A DNA stretch of 64,000 nucleotides from Streptomyces flavofungini (lineage in GTDB: Bacteria; Actinomycetota; Actinomycetes; Streptomycetales; Streptomycetaceae). The stretch lies in contig NZ_BMVR01000005.1 in the NCBI RefSeq assembly GCF_014650815.1, positions 565,484 to 629,483 of the forward strand. The letters run 5' to 3'. Below, one piece after another: positions 43,205 to 50,536 of the stretch. Under the pieces are notes generated by a model. It saw only the letters and a program-made list of their open reading frames with translations, ran no database searches and had not been told where the DNA came from. The number at the start of each line of letters is the position of its first letter. Positions within the stretch are counted from its first letter, which is position 1. The translations under genes were made by a program, and so were the position numbers.

Positions 43205-43400
43205 TCCCCGACCCGCCCCTTTCCCGAAACTGGGGCTCCGCCCCGGACCCCGCTCCTCAAACGCCGGAGGGGCTAGAGAATGTGCCGGTGAGTATCAGCC
43301 TGTCCGGCGCTTGAGGACGAGGCGCGGAGCGCCGACAAGCGGGGGCCCAGGGGGGGCGGCAGCCCCCAGTTTCGGGAAGGGGCGGGACTGGGGAAACCGC
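43205..43400. repeat. Dispersed GC-rich repeat, copy D (inverted pair)
   Basis: The left arm (CGCCCCTTTCCCGAAACTGG through CTCCTCAAACGCCGGAGGGG, 43213-43273) mirrors the right arm (CCTGTCCGGCGCTTGAGGAC through CCCCCAGTTTCGGGAAGGGG, 43302-43383). It fills the 231-nt gap between hutF and hutI and could form a long hairpin that lowers hutI expression. Confidence 0.82.
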
Positions 43401-43431
43401 CGGAGGCACCCACCCACCCACGGACAGGACC

Positions 43432-44601
43432 ATGACCACCACCCTCATCACCAACATCGCCAGCCTCGTCACCAACGACCCCGCCCTCGGCAAAGGCCCC
43501 CTCGGCCTCGTCGAGGACGCAGCCGTCGTCCTGGACGGCGAGACCGTCGCGTGGGCGGGCCCGGCCGCCAAGGCCCCCGTGGCGGACGAGACGTACGACG
43601 CCGGGGGCCGCGCGGCCGTCCCCGGCTTCGTGGACTCCCACTCCCACCTCGTGTTCGCGGGCGACCGCACCAAGGAGTTCAACGCCCGCATGGAGGGCCG
43701 CCCGTACCAGGCGGGCGGCATCCGCACGACGGTGGCGGCGACCCGCGCGGCCACGGACGCCGACCTGGAGGCGAACGTCGTCCGCTATCTGCGGGAAGCC
43801 CTGCTCCAGGGCACGACGACGTTCGAGACGAAGTCGGGGTACGGCCTGACGACGGAGGACGAGGCCCGCGCCCTGCGCATCGCGGCCCGGCACACGGACG
43901 AGGTCACGTTCCTGGGCGCCCACATCGTGTCCCCGGACTACGCCGACGACCCGGCGGCGTACGTGGCGCTGGTGACGGGCGAGATGCTGGAGGCCTGCGC
44001 CCCGCACGCCCGTTGGGTGGACGTGTTCTGTGAGAAGGGAGCGTTCGACGGGGACCAGGCGCGGGCGATCCTGACGGCGGGCAGGGCGAAGGGCCTGCAC
44101 CCGCGCGTGCACGCGAACCAGCTCGGCTACGGCCCGGGCGTCCAGCTCGCCGTGGAGCTGGACGCGGCGAGCGCCGACCACTGCACGCACCTGACGGACG
44201 CCGACGTGGACGCCCTCGCGAACAGCGGCACGGTGGCGACCCTGCTCCCCGGCGCCGAGTTCTCGACCCGCGCCGAGTGGCCGGACGCCCGCCGCCTCCT
44301 GGACGCGGGCGCGACGGTGGCCCTCTCCACGGACTGCAACCCGGGCTCGTCGTTCACGTCCTCGGTCCCCTTCTGCATCGCCCTGGCCGTACGGGACATG
44401 GGGATGACCCCGGACGAGGCACTGTGGGCGGCCACCGCGGGCGGCGCGGCGGCCCTGCGCCGCACGGACGTCGGCGTACTCCGCGCGGGCGCCCGCGCCG
44501 ACCTGGCCCTCCTGGACGCCCCGAGCCACGTCCACCTGGCGTACCGGCCGGGCGTACCGCTGGTGTCGGGCGTGTGGCAGCGCGGCACGCGGGTGCGCTG
44601 A
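43432..44601 (+). CDS. hutI: Imidazolonepropionase
   Basis: This 389-residue amidohydrolase opens the ring of imidazolone-5-propionate to N-formimidoylglutamate, between HutU and HutF. Metal ligands are in [17 protein letters not shown] (near residue 68), [10 protein letters not shown] and [12 protein letters not shown] (near 300). [18 protein letters not shown] and [12 protein letters not shown] are HutI-typical. It is last in the hut gene set, separated from hutF by a repeat, and is followed by an exceptional 21-bp terminator stem. Confidence 0.96.
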   Translation: MTTTLITNIASLVTNDPALGKGPLGLVEDAAVVLDGETVAWAGPAAKAPVADETYDAGGRAAVPGFVDSHSHLVFAGDRTKEFNARMEGRPYQAGGIRTTVAATRAATDADLEANVVRYLREALLQGTTTFETKSGYGLTTEDEARALRIAARHTDEVTFLGAHIVSPDYADDPAAYVALVTGEMLEACAPHARWVDVFCEKGAFDGDQARAILTAGRAKGLHPRVHANQLGYGPGVQLAVELDAASADHCTHLTDADVDALANSGTVATLLPGAEFSTRAEWPDARRLLDAGATVALSTDCNPGSSFTSSVPFCIALAVRDMGMTPDEALWAATAGGAAALRRTDVGVLRAGARADLALLDAPSHVHLAYRPGVPLVSGVWQRGTRVR

Positions 44602-44629
44602 CGGGCTCGTCCGCTCGTCGGACACGCGG

Positions 44630-44675
44630 GAACGGCTCGGGGGCCGCCCTGAAGAGGGCGGCCCCCGAGCCGTTC
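44630..44675. terminator. Very strong bidirectional terminator
   Basis: This is a perfect 21-bp stem (44630-44650 with 44655-44675) with loop GAAG, between the convergent hutI and sigma factor genes. Confidence 0.88.
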
Positions 44676-44728
44676 GCGTGTCCGGCCGGGACGGTTCGGT
44701 CAGGACGGTCCGGCCGGGACGACGTCCG

Positions 44729-45748
44729 CTACTCCTCCAGGGTCAGCCCCTTGCGGAGGCGCACCAGCGTGCGCGAGAGCAGGCGCGACACGTGCATCTG
44801 CGAGATGCCGAGTTCCTCGCCGATCTCCGACTGCGTCATGTTGGCGACGAAGCGCAGGGAGAGGATCTTCCGGTCCCGGGGCGGGAGTTCGGCGATCAGC
44901 GGCTTCAGGGACTCGACGTACTCGATGCCTTCGAGACCGTGGTCCTCGTAGCCGATGCGGTCGGCCAGGGCGCCCTCGGAGTCGTCCTCCTCCGGCTGGG
45001 CGTCGAGCGAGCTGGCGGTGTAGGCGTTGGACGCCGCCATGCCCTCGACGACCTCTTCGTTGGAGATGCCGAGGCGTTCGGCGAGCTCGGCCACTGTCGG
45101 CGCGCGGTCGAACTTCTGGGCGAGTTCATCGCCCGCCTTGGCGAGGTCGAGGCGGAGCTCCTGGAGCCGGCGCGGCACCCGCACCGACCACGACGTGTCG
45201 CGGAAGAAACGCTTGATCTCGCCGACGATCGTCGGCATCGCGAACGTGGGGAACTCGACGCCGCGGCTGAGCTCGAAGCGGTCGATCGCCTTGATCAGGC
45301 CGATGGTGCCGACCTGGATGATGTCCTCCATCGGCTCGCTGCGGGAGCGGAACCGGGAGGCGGCGAACTTCACCAGGGCGAGGTTCAGTTCGACGAGGGT
45401 GTTGCGCACGTACGCGTACTCGTGCGTGCCTTCCTCAAGGGATTCGAGCCGCTCGAAGAGGGTCTTGGACAGCGCCCGGGCGTCCAGTGGCGCCACTTCG
45501 TCGTACGGGGGGATCTCGGGGAGCCCGGAAAGGACCTCGCCGAGGTTCTCGGGTCGCTCGCCGGTGTCCGCGGTGTCCGCGGGGGCCGCGGGGTCGGTGT
45601 CGGCGGCGGCGAGCGGGGGCTCAGCCGTCGCGGCCCGTGCGGCCTCGTGGGCGGGACCCGGGATCCCGGGGATCACGGTGTCGGTGCGGTTCGGCGGGGG
45701 TGTCGACGTCGCCTGGTCAGTGCGCGATTCGTCGAGCCGGGGTGACAT
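44729..45748 (-). CDS. SigB/SigF-family RNA polymerase sigma factor
   Basis: The 339-residue protein has a divergent Pro/Ala/Thr-rich N-terminal extension (1-85), then sigma region 2 (LVKFAASRFRSRSEPMEDII, then TIGLIKAIDRFE), region 3 (near 190-255, WSVRVPRRLQELRLDLAKA) and region 4 with its helix-turn-helix (MTQSEIGEELGISQMHVSRLLSRTLVRLR). It is a stress- or development-type group 3 sigma factor of the Streptomyces SigB/F/G/I set. GGAGGAG next to the ATG at 45748 fixes the start. Divergent genes for an anti-sigma antagonist and an anti-sigma kinase follow, so it is likely held by a partner switch. From memory the locus resembles sigI of S. coelicolor. Confidence 0.92.
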   Translation of the reverse strand: MSPRLDESRTDQATSTPPPNRTDTVIPGIPGPAHEAARAATAEPPLAAADTDPAAPADTADTGERPENLGEVLSGLPEIPPYDEVAPLDARALSKTLFERLESLEEGTHEYAYVRNTLVELNLALVKFAASRFRSRSEPMEDIIQVGTIGLIKAIDRFELSRGVEFPTFAMPTIVGEIKRFFRDTSWSVRVPRRLQELRLDLAKAGDELAQKFDRAPTVAELAERLGISNEEVVEGMAASNAYTASSLDAQPEEDDSEGALADRIGYEDHGLEGIEYVESLKPLIAELPPRDRKILSLRFVANMTQSEIGEELGISQMHVSRLLSRTLVRLRKGLTLEE

Positions 45749-46020
45749 GGTCTCCTCCATCGTTCTCGGCATATGGCTGCCGATGCCACTACGTGCACTG
45801 CGGTGTGCGGCGCCTCCATGGCCGTCCGTGTCGATTGGTGTCTCTTCTACCCCTACCCGCTTCCGCGTCGGAGTCGCAAGTGCGTTCTGTAGCTAAATGT
45901 CCGAATTCGGGGGGTTGTTCGGCTACCCGGGGCGTTAGGGAAGGCGTAATGTTCAGGGGCGTCATCGCGCGTCGTAGCGCGCGGGAAACAGCCCACGACG
46001 GTCGGGAAGAGAGTGACGGC

Positions 46021-46389
46021 ATGGACCGCGGGACGGTCGGCAGTGCACACAGGGGCCGGCTTCTGGTCGAAGTCCGGAAAGAGGGCCGCAGCGCCGTCGT
46101 GACCCCGGCGGGTGAGTTGGATCACCACACCGCCGATCTGTTGCGCGAGCCGCTTGAGGCCTGTGTCGACGACGGCTTCAAACGCCTCGTGGTCGACTGT
46201 TCGCGACTGGAGTTCTGCGACTCGACGGGGCTGAACGTGCTCCTCGGCGCCCGGCTCAAAGCCGAGGCCGTGGGGGGTGGGGTTCATCTGGCGGGGATGC
46301 AGCCGGTGGTGGCCCGTGTGTTCGAGATCACCGGAGCCGATGCCGTCTTCACCGTCCACGGGACGCTCGAAGCGGCGCTGGCCGACTGA
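46021..46389 (+). CDS. STAS-domain anti-sigma factor antagonist
   Basis: The 122-residue protein is a single STAS domain. Strands VEVRKEGRSAVVTPAGELDH and LVVDCSRLEFCDSTGLNVLLGARLKAEA flank the phosphorylatable Ser/Thr site (DSTGLN, near residue 68). In its unphosphorylated state it should bind the anti-sigma kinase and free the sigma factor. GGAAGAGAG lies 7 nt before the ATG at 46021. An earlier ATG at 45949 is less likely. It is divergent from the sigma gene. Confidence 0.9.
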   Translation: MDRGTVGSAHRGRLLVEVRKEGRSAVVTPAGELDHHTADLLREPLEACVDDGFKRLVVDCSRLEFCDSTGLNVLLGARLKAEAVGGGVHLAGMQPVVARVFEITGADAVFTVHGTLEAALAD

Positions 46390-46432
46390 GTCGGGGTGAT
46401 TCTCGCGCATGGCGCAAAGAGTTACGCGTCAG

Positions 46433-46461
46433 TTGTCGCTGTGTGATCGTTGCGTTACCAG
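46433..46461 (+). promoter_or_regulatory. Possible promoter for the anti-sigma gene
   Basis: TTGTCG (46433-46438) and TACCAG (46456-46461) are 17 nt apart in the 281-nt gap after the STAS gene. GTGTGA (46441-46446) and TCACAC (46464-46469) form an inverted repeat around the -10 box. Confidence 0.4.
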
Positions 46462-46670
46462 TGTCACACGGTTCGTGCAGAATCCATGGGTGTCCGGTCG
46501 GTTCGGCAGGGCAGGAGACACCCTGAGTCCGTCGTCCACATCCATCAAGTCATTCATCAAGTCAAAGTCAGAACGGCAAGCGGCCGGGAAGGCAGCCGGG
46601 CGGGCGGGGGTCCGCCGGTCGCCGCACTTCCCTCCTTGCCCAGTCCTCTCGTCGGTGAGGTGAAGTGCTG

Positions 46671-47180
46671 ATGAGCACCACCCGGCCTTACTCGCCGGGC
46701 GACCGCGGCCCGGAACCGGAGGCCGCCGTCGCGGATGCTCCCGCGCCCGCGGCCACCCCGGAGTCCGGGGGCCGCCAGGTCCGCAGGCTGAGCCTGAACG
46801 GGGCGAGCGGCGTCGTGCCGCTGTCGCGCGACTTCACCCGGGAGGCGCTGCACGCCTGGGGCTGGCTGCCCGCGGCGGGTGCCGACCGCCGCGCCGCCGC
46901 GGAGGACGTGCTGCTCGTCGTCTCCGAGCTGGTCACCAACGCCTGCCTGCACGCCGAGGGGCCCGAGGAGCTGTGGCTGTCGTGCGACGGCAAGGTCCTG
47001 CGCGTCGAGGTCTCCGACCGCGGCGCGGGCCAGCCCGCACCCCGCACCCCGCACCGCGCGGGACGGCCCGGCGGCCACGGGATGTTCATCGTGCAGCGGC
47101 TGTGCCTCGACTGGGGGGTCGTACGGACGCCCGGGTCGACGGGCAAGACGGTCTGGGCGGAGCTGGGCGCGCCGGGTTAG
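46671..47180 (+). CDS. Anti-sigma factor, ATP-binding (RsbW/SpoIIAB-like HATPase)
   Basis: This 169-residue protein is a GHKL ATPase of the RsbW type. The N box is DVLLVVSELVTNACLHAEGP (near residue 95), the G1 box VEVSDRGAGQP and the G2 box GRPGGHGMFIVQRL (near 145). It should bind the sigma factor and phosphorylate the STAS protein encoded 281 nt upstream. The N-terminal 40 residues are low-complexity Pro/Ala. The ATG at 46671 is chosen over a GTG at 46665 because GAGG lies 10 nt upstream. Confidence 0.9.
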   Translation: MSTTRPYSPGDRGPEPEAAVADAPAPAATPESGGRQVRRLSLNGASGVVPLSRDFTREALHAWGWLPAAGADRRAAAEDVLLVVSELVTNACLHAEGPEELWLSCDGKVLRVEVSDRGAGQPAPRTPHRAGRPGGHGMFIVQRLCLDWGVVRTPGSTGKTVWAELGAPG

Positions 47181-47486
47181 CGCGCGGGCCGGGCCCTCTT
47201 CTTCCGTTCCGCTGTGGTTCCGGGGCTCCCGCAGCCCCAGTCCCCTCATCGCCCCCACCTCCGGGCGCGCGCGGCCCCTCCGGCCACCGGCCCCACCCCG
47301 CCCCCGGCTTCCGGCCATCCGGCCCCCGCCCCGTGGGCCCCTTCCGTCACCCCGGCGCCCTCGCGCCCCCGGCCGCCGTCGCCGAACGGCCGCCGCCCCG
47401 CTTCCCCGACGCGCCGGATCAGCATGGATCCGGCGCGTCCTTTGTCTTCCCTCGGCAAGGTCCCGGGCGTACCTTGAGCGCCAAAT

Positions 47487-47501
47487 CTGATGTGCCGTCA
47501 G
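47487..47501. promoter_or_regulatory. Palindromic motif before the surface-protein cluster
   Basis: CTGATGTGCCGTCAG is an imperfect palindrome (5 of 6 arm positions pair) 57 nt before the start at 47558. I recall similar CTGATG..CGTCAG motifs upstream of other Streptomyces secreted-protein genes. The rest of the 377-nt gap (47181-47557) is Pro-codon-like GC-rich sequence with no gene I can support. Confidence 0.35.
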
Positions 47502-47557
47502 TAACTTCGCACAGCGGCACGGACTCGCCCGCACCACCGGCATGAGGGGAAAACGAG

Positions 47558-48313
47558 GTGTCGTACCAGAAACAGACGGCCGCGCTCGTGCTCGCCACGG
47601 CCATGGCCGGATCGGCTCTGCTCCTTGCCGCACCCGCCGCCCAGGCCGAGGTCCAGGACGTGGACTACCAGTGCAAGACGCCCATCGGGAACAAGGGGGC
47701 GGTCTCGCCGATCGAGATCAAGAGCGTCAAGAGCGGCAGCGGCTACAAGCTCACGATGTCCTTCGAGAAGGGCGTCTCCTCCAGCCCCGTCGAACTCGGC
47801 AAGGGCGCGATGAAGCCCAGCGCGGTGATCAAGCTGGGCGGCGCGGAGAGCGGTACGGTCGCGGTCTCCGGGGCGACCAACGCGGCGGCGATCCCGGCCA
47901 ACACCCCCATCAAGATCAGTGACTTGTCCGGCACGTACACGCCGAAGAAGTCGGGGAAGGTCACGTTCACGGCCGGAGTCCTCACGATCAAGGCGCTCGG
48001 TACGACCACGACGTGTACGCCCGCGAACAACCCCAAGCCGTCCCTGACCCTGGACGTCAAGGGCTCCGGCGGCGCCGGCGGCTCCGACGACACCGGTCAG
48101 GGCGCCGGGGCGGGCTCGGCGTCCGGCTCCGGCTCGGACTCGGGTTCCGGCTCGGGTTCCGGCTCCGACCAGTCCGGCGGCGACGCGCTGCCGCAGACCG
48201 GACCCGCCGACTCCGCCATCGCCCTCGGCACCCTCGGCGGCACCGTGCTGCTCGCGGGCGCGGCCGGAGTGCTCTGGCTGACCCGCCGCAACCAGGCGGC
48301 GCGACAGCGCTGA
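47558..48313 (+). CDS. LPXTG-type surface protein with one CKTPIG domain
   Basis: The 251-residue secreted protein has a signal peptide (1-30, ending AAPAAQA). One domain of about 130 residues follows (VDYQCKTPIGNKGAVSPIEI to ALGTTTTCTP, two Cys residues probably bonded), then a Gly/Ser/Asp linker. It ends in a sortase signal: LPQTG near residue 212, a hydrophobic helix and a basic tail (RRNQAARQR). The domain is repeated in the last gene of the cluster and may be DUF6801-like. It is likely wall-anchored. Confidence 0.82.
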   Translation: MSYQKQTAALVLATAMAGSALLLAAPAAQAEVQDVDYQCKTPIGNKGAVSPIEIKSVKSGSGYKLTMSFEKGVSSSPVELGKGAMKPSAVIKLGGAESGTVAVSGATNAAAIPANTPIKISDLSGTYTPKKSGKVTFTAGVLTIKALGTTTTCTPANNPKPSLTLDVKGSGGAGGSDDTGQGAGAGSASGSGSDSGSGSGSGSDQSGGDALPQTGPADSAIALGTLGGTVLLAGAAGVLWLTRRNQAARQR

Positions 48314-48351
48314 CCCGCACGGAGACCGGGTACGAACGCGGGGAGCCGCCG

Positions 48352-49329
48352 ATGCCGCTGATGCCGTCGACGTGGAGTACGCGCGGAGCGCGAGCGCTGT
48401 GCGCGGGCGCCGCCGTGCTGCTCGCGTCGTGGTGCGCGGGGCCGGTGCCGGGGGCGCGGGCCGCCGACGCGGGCGGTTCGGTGTGCTCCGCCGACGCGGG
48501 CGGACCGGTGCGCTCCGCCGACGGCGGTGGTGCGGCGCGGGCCGCCGACAGCGGCGGGGCCTGGTCCATCGCGCCCTCCGCGGGCAGCGGTTCGCGGCCC
48601 GCGCGGCACGACGGGCGGCCCTGCTTCTACGCGGAGGGCGCCCCCGGCGCCGTACTCCAGGACACCCTGTCCGTCACCAACCCCGGTGCCGCGCCGCGCA
48701 CCGTGACCCTGCGCGGCGCCGGGCCCGCGGGCACCGGGAAGTGGCTCGCGTTCGCGCGGCGCGCGGTGACCGTGCCGCCGCGGACCCGGGCCGAGGTGCC
48801 GTTCACGGTGACGGTGCCGTCGGGGGCCGCGCCCGGCGACCACCTCGGCGAGGTCGTGGCGCGCGGCGGCGGGCGGGACGCGCGGGTCGCCGTGCGGCTG
48901 CGGGTGAGCGGGCCCGCGCTCGCCGCGCTCACCGTGGAGCGGGTGCGCCTCGACGCGGGGGCGGGCCGGATCTCGTACGACCTGGTCAACCGCGGCACCA
49001 CCGTGCTCGCGCCGAAGGTCGTGGTGCGGGCCGACGGGATGTTCGGCGAACTGCTCGACCGGCGGGCGCGGCAGGTGCCGCGCGCTCTCGCGCCCGGTCG
49101 GCGGGTGTCCCTGAGCGAGCCCTGGGACGCGGTGCCCGCGCTCGACTCGGTGGACGTACGGCTCACGGTGACGGCGGCGGGCGGGGTGGCGGAGCGGGCG
49201 AGCGCCTCCGCCTGGATCGTGCCGTGGCCCGCGGTCGTGGGGAGTGCGCTCGGGGGCGCCTCGGTCCTCGTGGGGGGCTTGGTCGTGGTACGTCGGCGTC
49301 GGCGGGCGGAGGTCCCGAGTGATGGTTGA
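48352..49329 (+). CDS. Secreted, membrane-anchored beta-sandwich protein (DUF916/WxL-associated-like)
   Basis: This 325-residue protein has a signal peptide (1-37) and a low-complexity Asp/Ala/Gly segment with repeated SADxGG units. Two extracellular beta-sandwich modules follow: VLQDTLSVTNPGAAPRTVTL to PFTVTVPSGAAPGDHLGEV, then LAALTVERVRLDAGAGRISY onward. A C-terminal helix (VVGSALGGASVLVGGLVVV) and an Arg tail end it. The fold order resembles the CscA-type DUF916/DUF3324 proteins of Firmicutes surface clusters, though similarity is only by pattern. Its stop overlaps the next start. Confidence 0.72.
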   Translation: MPLMPSTWSTRGARALCAGAAVLLASWCAGPVPGARAADAGGSVCSADAGGPVRSADGGGAARAADSGGAWSIAPSAGSGSRPARHDGRPCFYAEGAPGAVLQDTLSVTNPGAAPRTVTLRGAGPAGTGKWLAFARRAVTVPPRTRAEVPFTVTVPSGAAPGDHLGEVVARGGGRDARVAVRLRVSGPALAALTVERVRLDAGAGRISYDLVNRGTTVLAPKVVVRADGMFGELLDRRARQVPRALAPGRRVSLSEPWDAVPALDSVDVRLTVTAAGGVAERASASAWIVPWPAVVGSALGGASVLVGGLVVVRRRRRAEVPSDG

Positions 49330-50536
49330 GTCGGCACGAGCCCGCCGCCGCGCGGCGGCAGCCCCCCGGCGGCCCGGCGGCCGCGGTCGGCGCGGCGGCC
49401 ACCGGTCCCGGCACCCGGCACCCGCCCCCGCCGCCCTGCCGCGCGCCGCCCTGGCCCTGGCGCTCCTCCTCGCCGCCCTGGGCGTCGCCCTGGCCGCGCC
49501 CGCCCCCGCCCGCGCGGCCGACAAGCCCACCCTCACCCTCTCCAAGTCCCAGGCGGGCACGGGCGGTTCGGTCACCGTGAGCGGCAAGGGCTGGCGGCCG
49601 GACACCCTCCTGATGATGCTCGTGTGCGGGCAGGCCGCGCCCGCCGTCGGTGTGCCGGGCGGCACCAACTCCTGCGCCAACTCCCGGGGGCGGGCCGTCA
49701 CCACCGACGGCGACGGCGCCTTCCGCAAGCGGCTGCCCGTGGCCGAGCCCCCGCAGGCCTGCCCGTGCGTCGTGCACGTCGCCACGGTGACCGGCAGGAA
49801 GACCGCCGTGGACGCGGCCTTCAAGGTCGCCGGGCACCCGGTGCGACCGCTGCCCGCGCGGCAGGACGGCGGCGGCAGGCTGTCCGTCCTCACCGACACC
49901 CGGCTCGACGGGTCGGGCTCCCTCCTCACCTGGTTCGGCTCCCCGCCGACGCGACGGCTCGTCTTCACCGTCGGCAACGTCGGCTCCACGCCGGTCAGGA
50001 ACCCGGTGTTCCAGGTCGGCACCTCGCACGGCGTGTTCGCCCCGCAGTGGGAGGAACAGCAGTGGCGCGGCACCATCGCGCCGGGCAGGAAGGCGCAGAT
50101 CGAGCTGTCCGTCGAGCTCCCGGCGGGGGCGCACGGCGACTATCTGGTGTCGCTGCGGTACGCCGACCGGGTGCTCGCCGAGCAGCCGTGGGGCGTGGGC
50201 CGACCCTGGGGCGTCACGCTGTTCTGGGTCCTGCTCTGCGTGGTCGTGCCCGCGGCCGTCTTCCGCGTCGGCATGGTGCTCGTCGACCGGCTCCGCCCCG
50301 ACCGGGGCCGCCGCCCGCCCGGCCGCCACCGCACCTCCCGCGTCGGCGAGTTCACCGTACGCCTGCCCCGGCTGCGCCTGCCGCAGTCGGCCGTGACCGC
50401 CGAACGCGAGACCGCCGCGCCCGCGGCGACCACCACCACCTTGCCCTGGTTCAGCCCGGACGCCGATCCGGGCGCACCAGCGGGACAGCTCTCCGCACCG
50501 TCCGACAACGGCCCCACGACGAAGGGAGAATCATGA
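49322..50536 (+). CDS. Secreted, membrane-anchored protein of the surface cluster
   Basis: This is a 404-residue protein. A very basic N-region and signal helix (1-70, LALALLLAALGVALAAPAPA) precede an IPT/Ig-like strand set (TLTLSKSQAGTGGSVTVSG, then WRPDTLLMMLVCGQ) that contains several Cys residues. A second beta-sandwich (RRLVFTVGNVGSTPVRNPVF to GAHGDYLVSLRYADRVL), a transmembrane helix (FWVLLCVVVPAAVFRVGMVL) and a basic cytoplasmic tail follow. GGAGG lies 9 nt before the ATG and 6 before a GTG at 49319. The last codons overlap the next gene (ATGA). Confidence 0.72.
   Translation: MVESARARRRAAAAPRRPGGRGRRGGHRSRHPAPAPAALPRAALALALLLAALGVALAAPAPARAADKPTLTLSKSQAGTGGSVTVSGKGWRPDTLLMMLVCGQAAPAVGVPGGTNSCANSRGRAVTTDGDGAFRKRLPVAEPPQACPCVVHVATVTGRKTAVDAAFKVAGHPVRPLPARQDGGGRLSVLTDTRLDGSGSLLTWFGSPPTRRLVFTVGNVGSTPVRNPVFQVGTSHGVFAPQWEEQQWRGTIAPGRKAQIELSVELPAGAHGDYLVSLRYADRVLAEQPWGVGRPWGVTLFWVLLCVVVPAAVFRVGMVLVDRLRPDRGRRPPGRHRTSRVGEFTVRLPRLRLPQSAVTAERETAAPAATTTTLPWFSPDADPGAPAGQLSAPSDNGPTTKGES

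Noticed and set aside
46470-46500. SigB-type promoter (GGTTCG with GGGTGT) before the anti-sigma gene
   Set aside because: The -10-like GGGTGT departs from GGGTAT/C and the -35 is weak. A different promoter lies just upstream.
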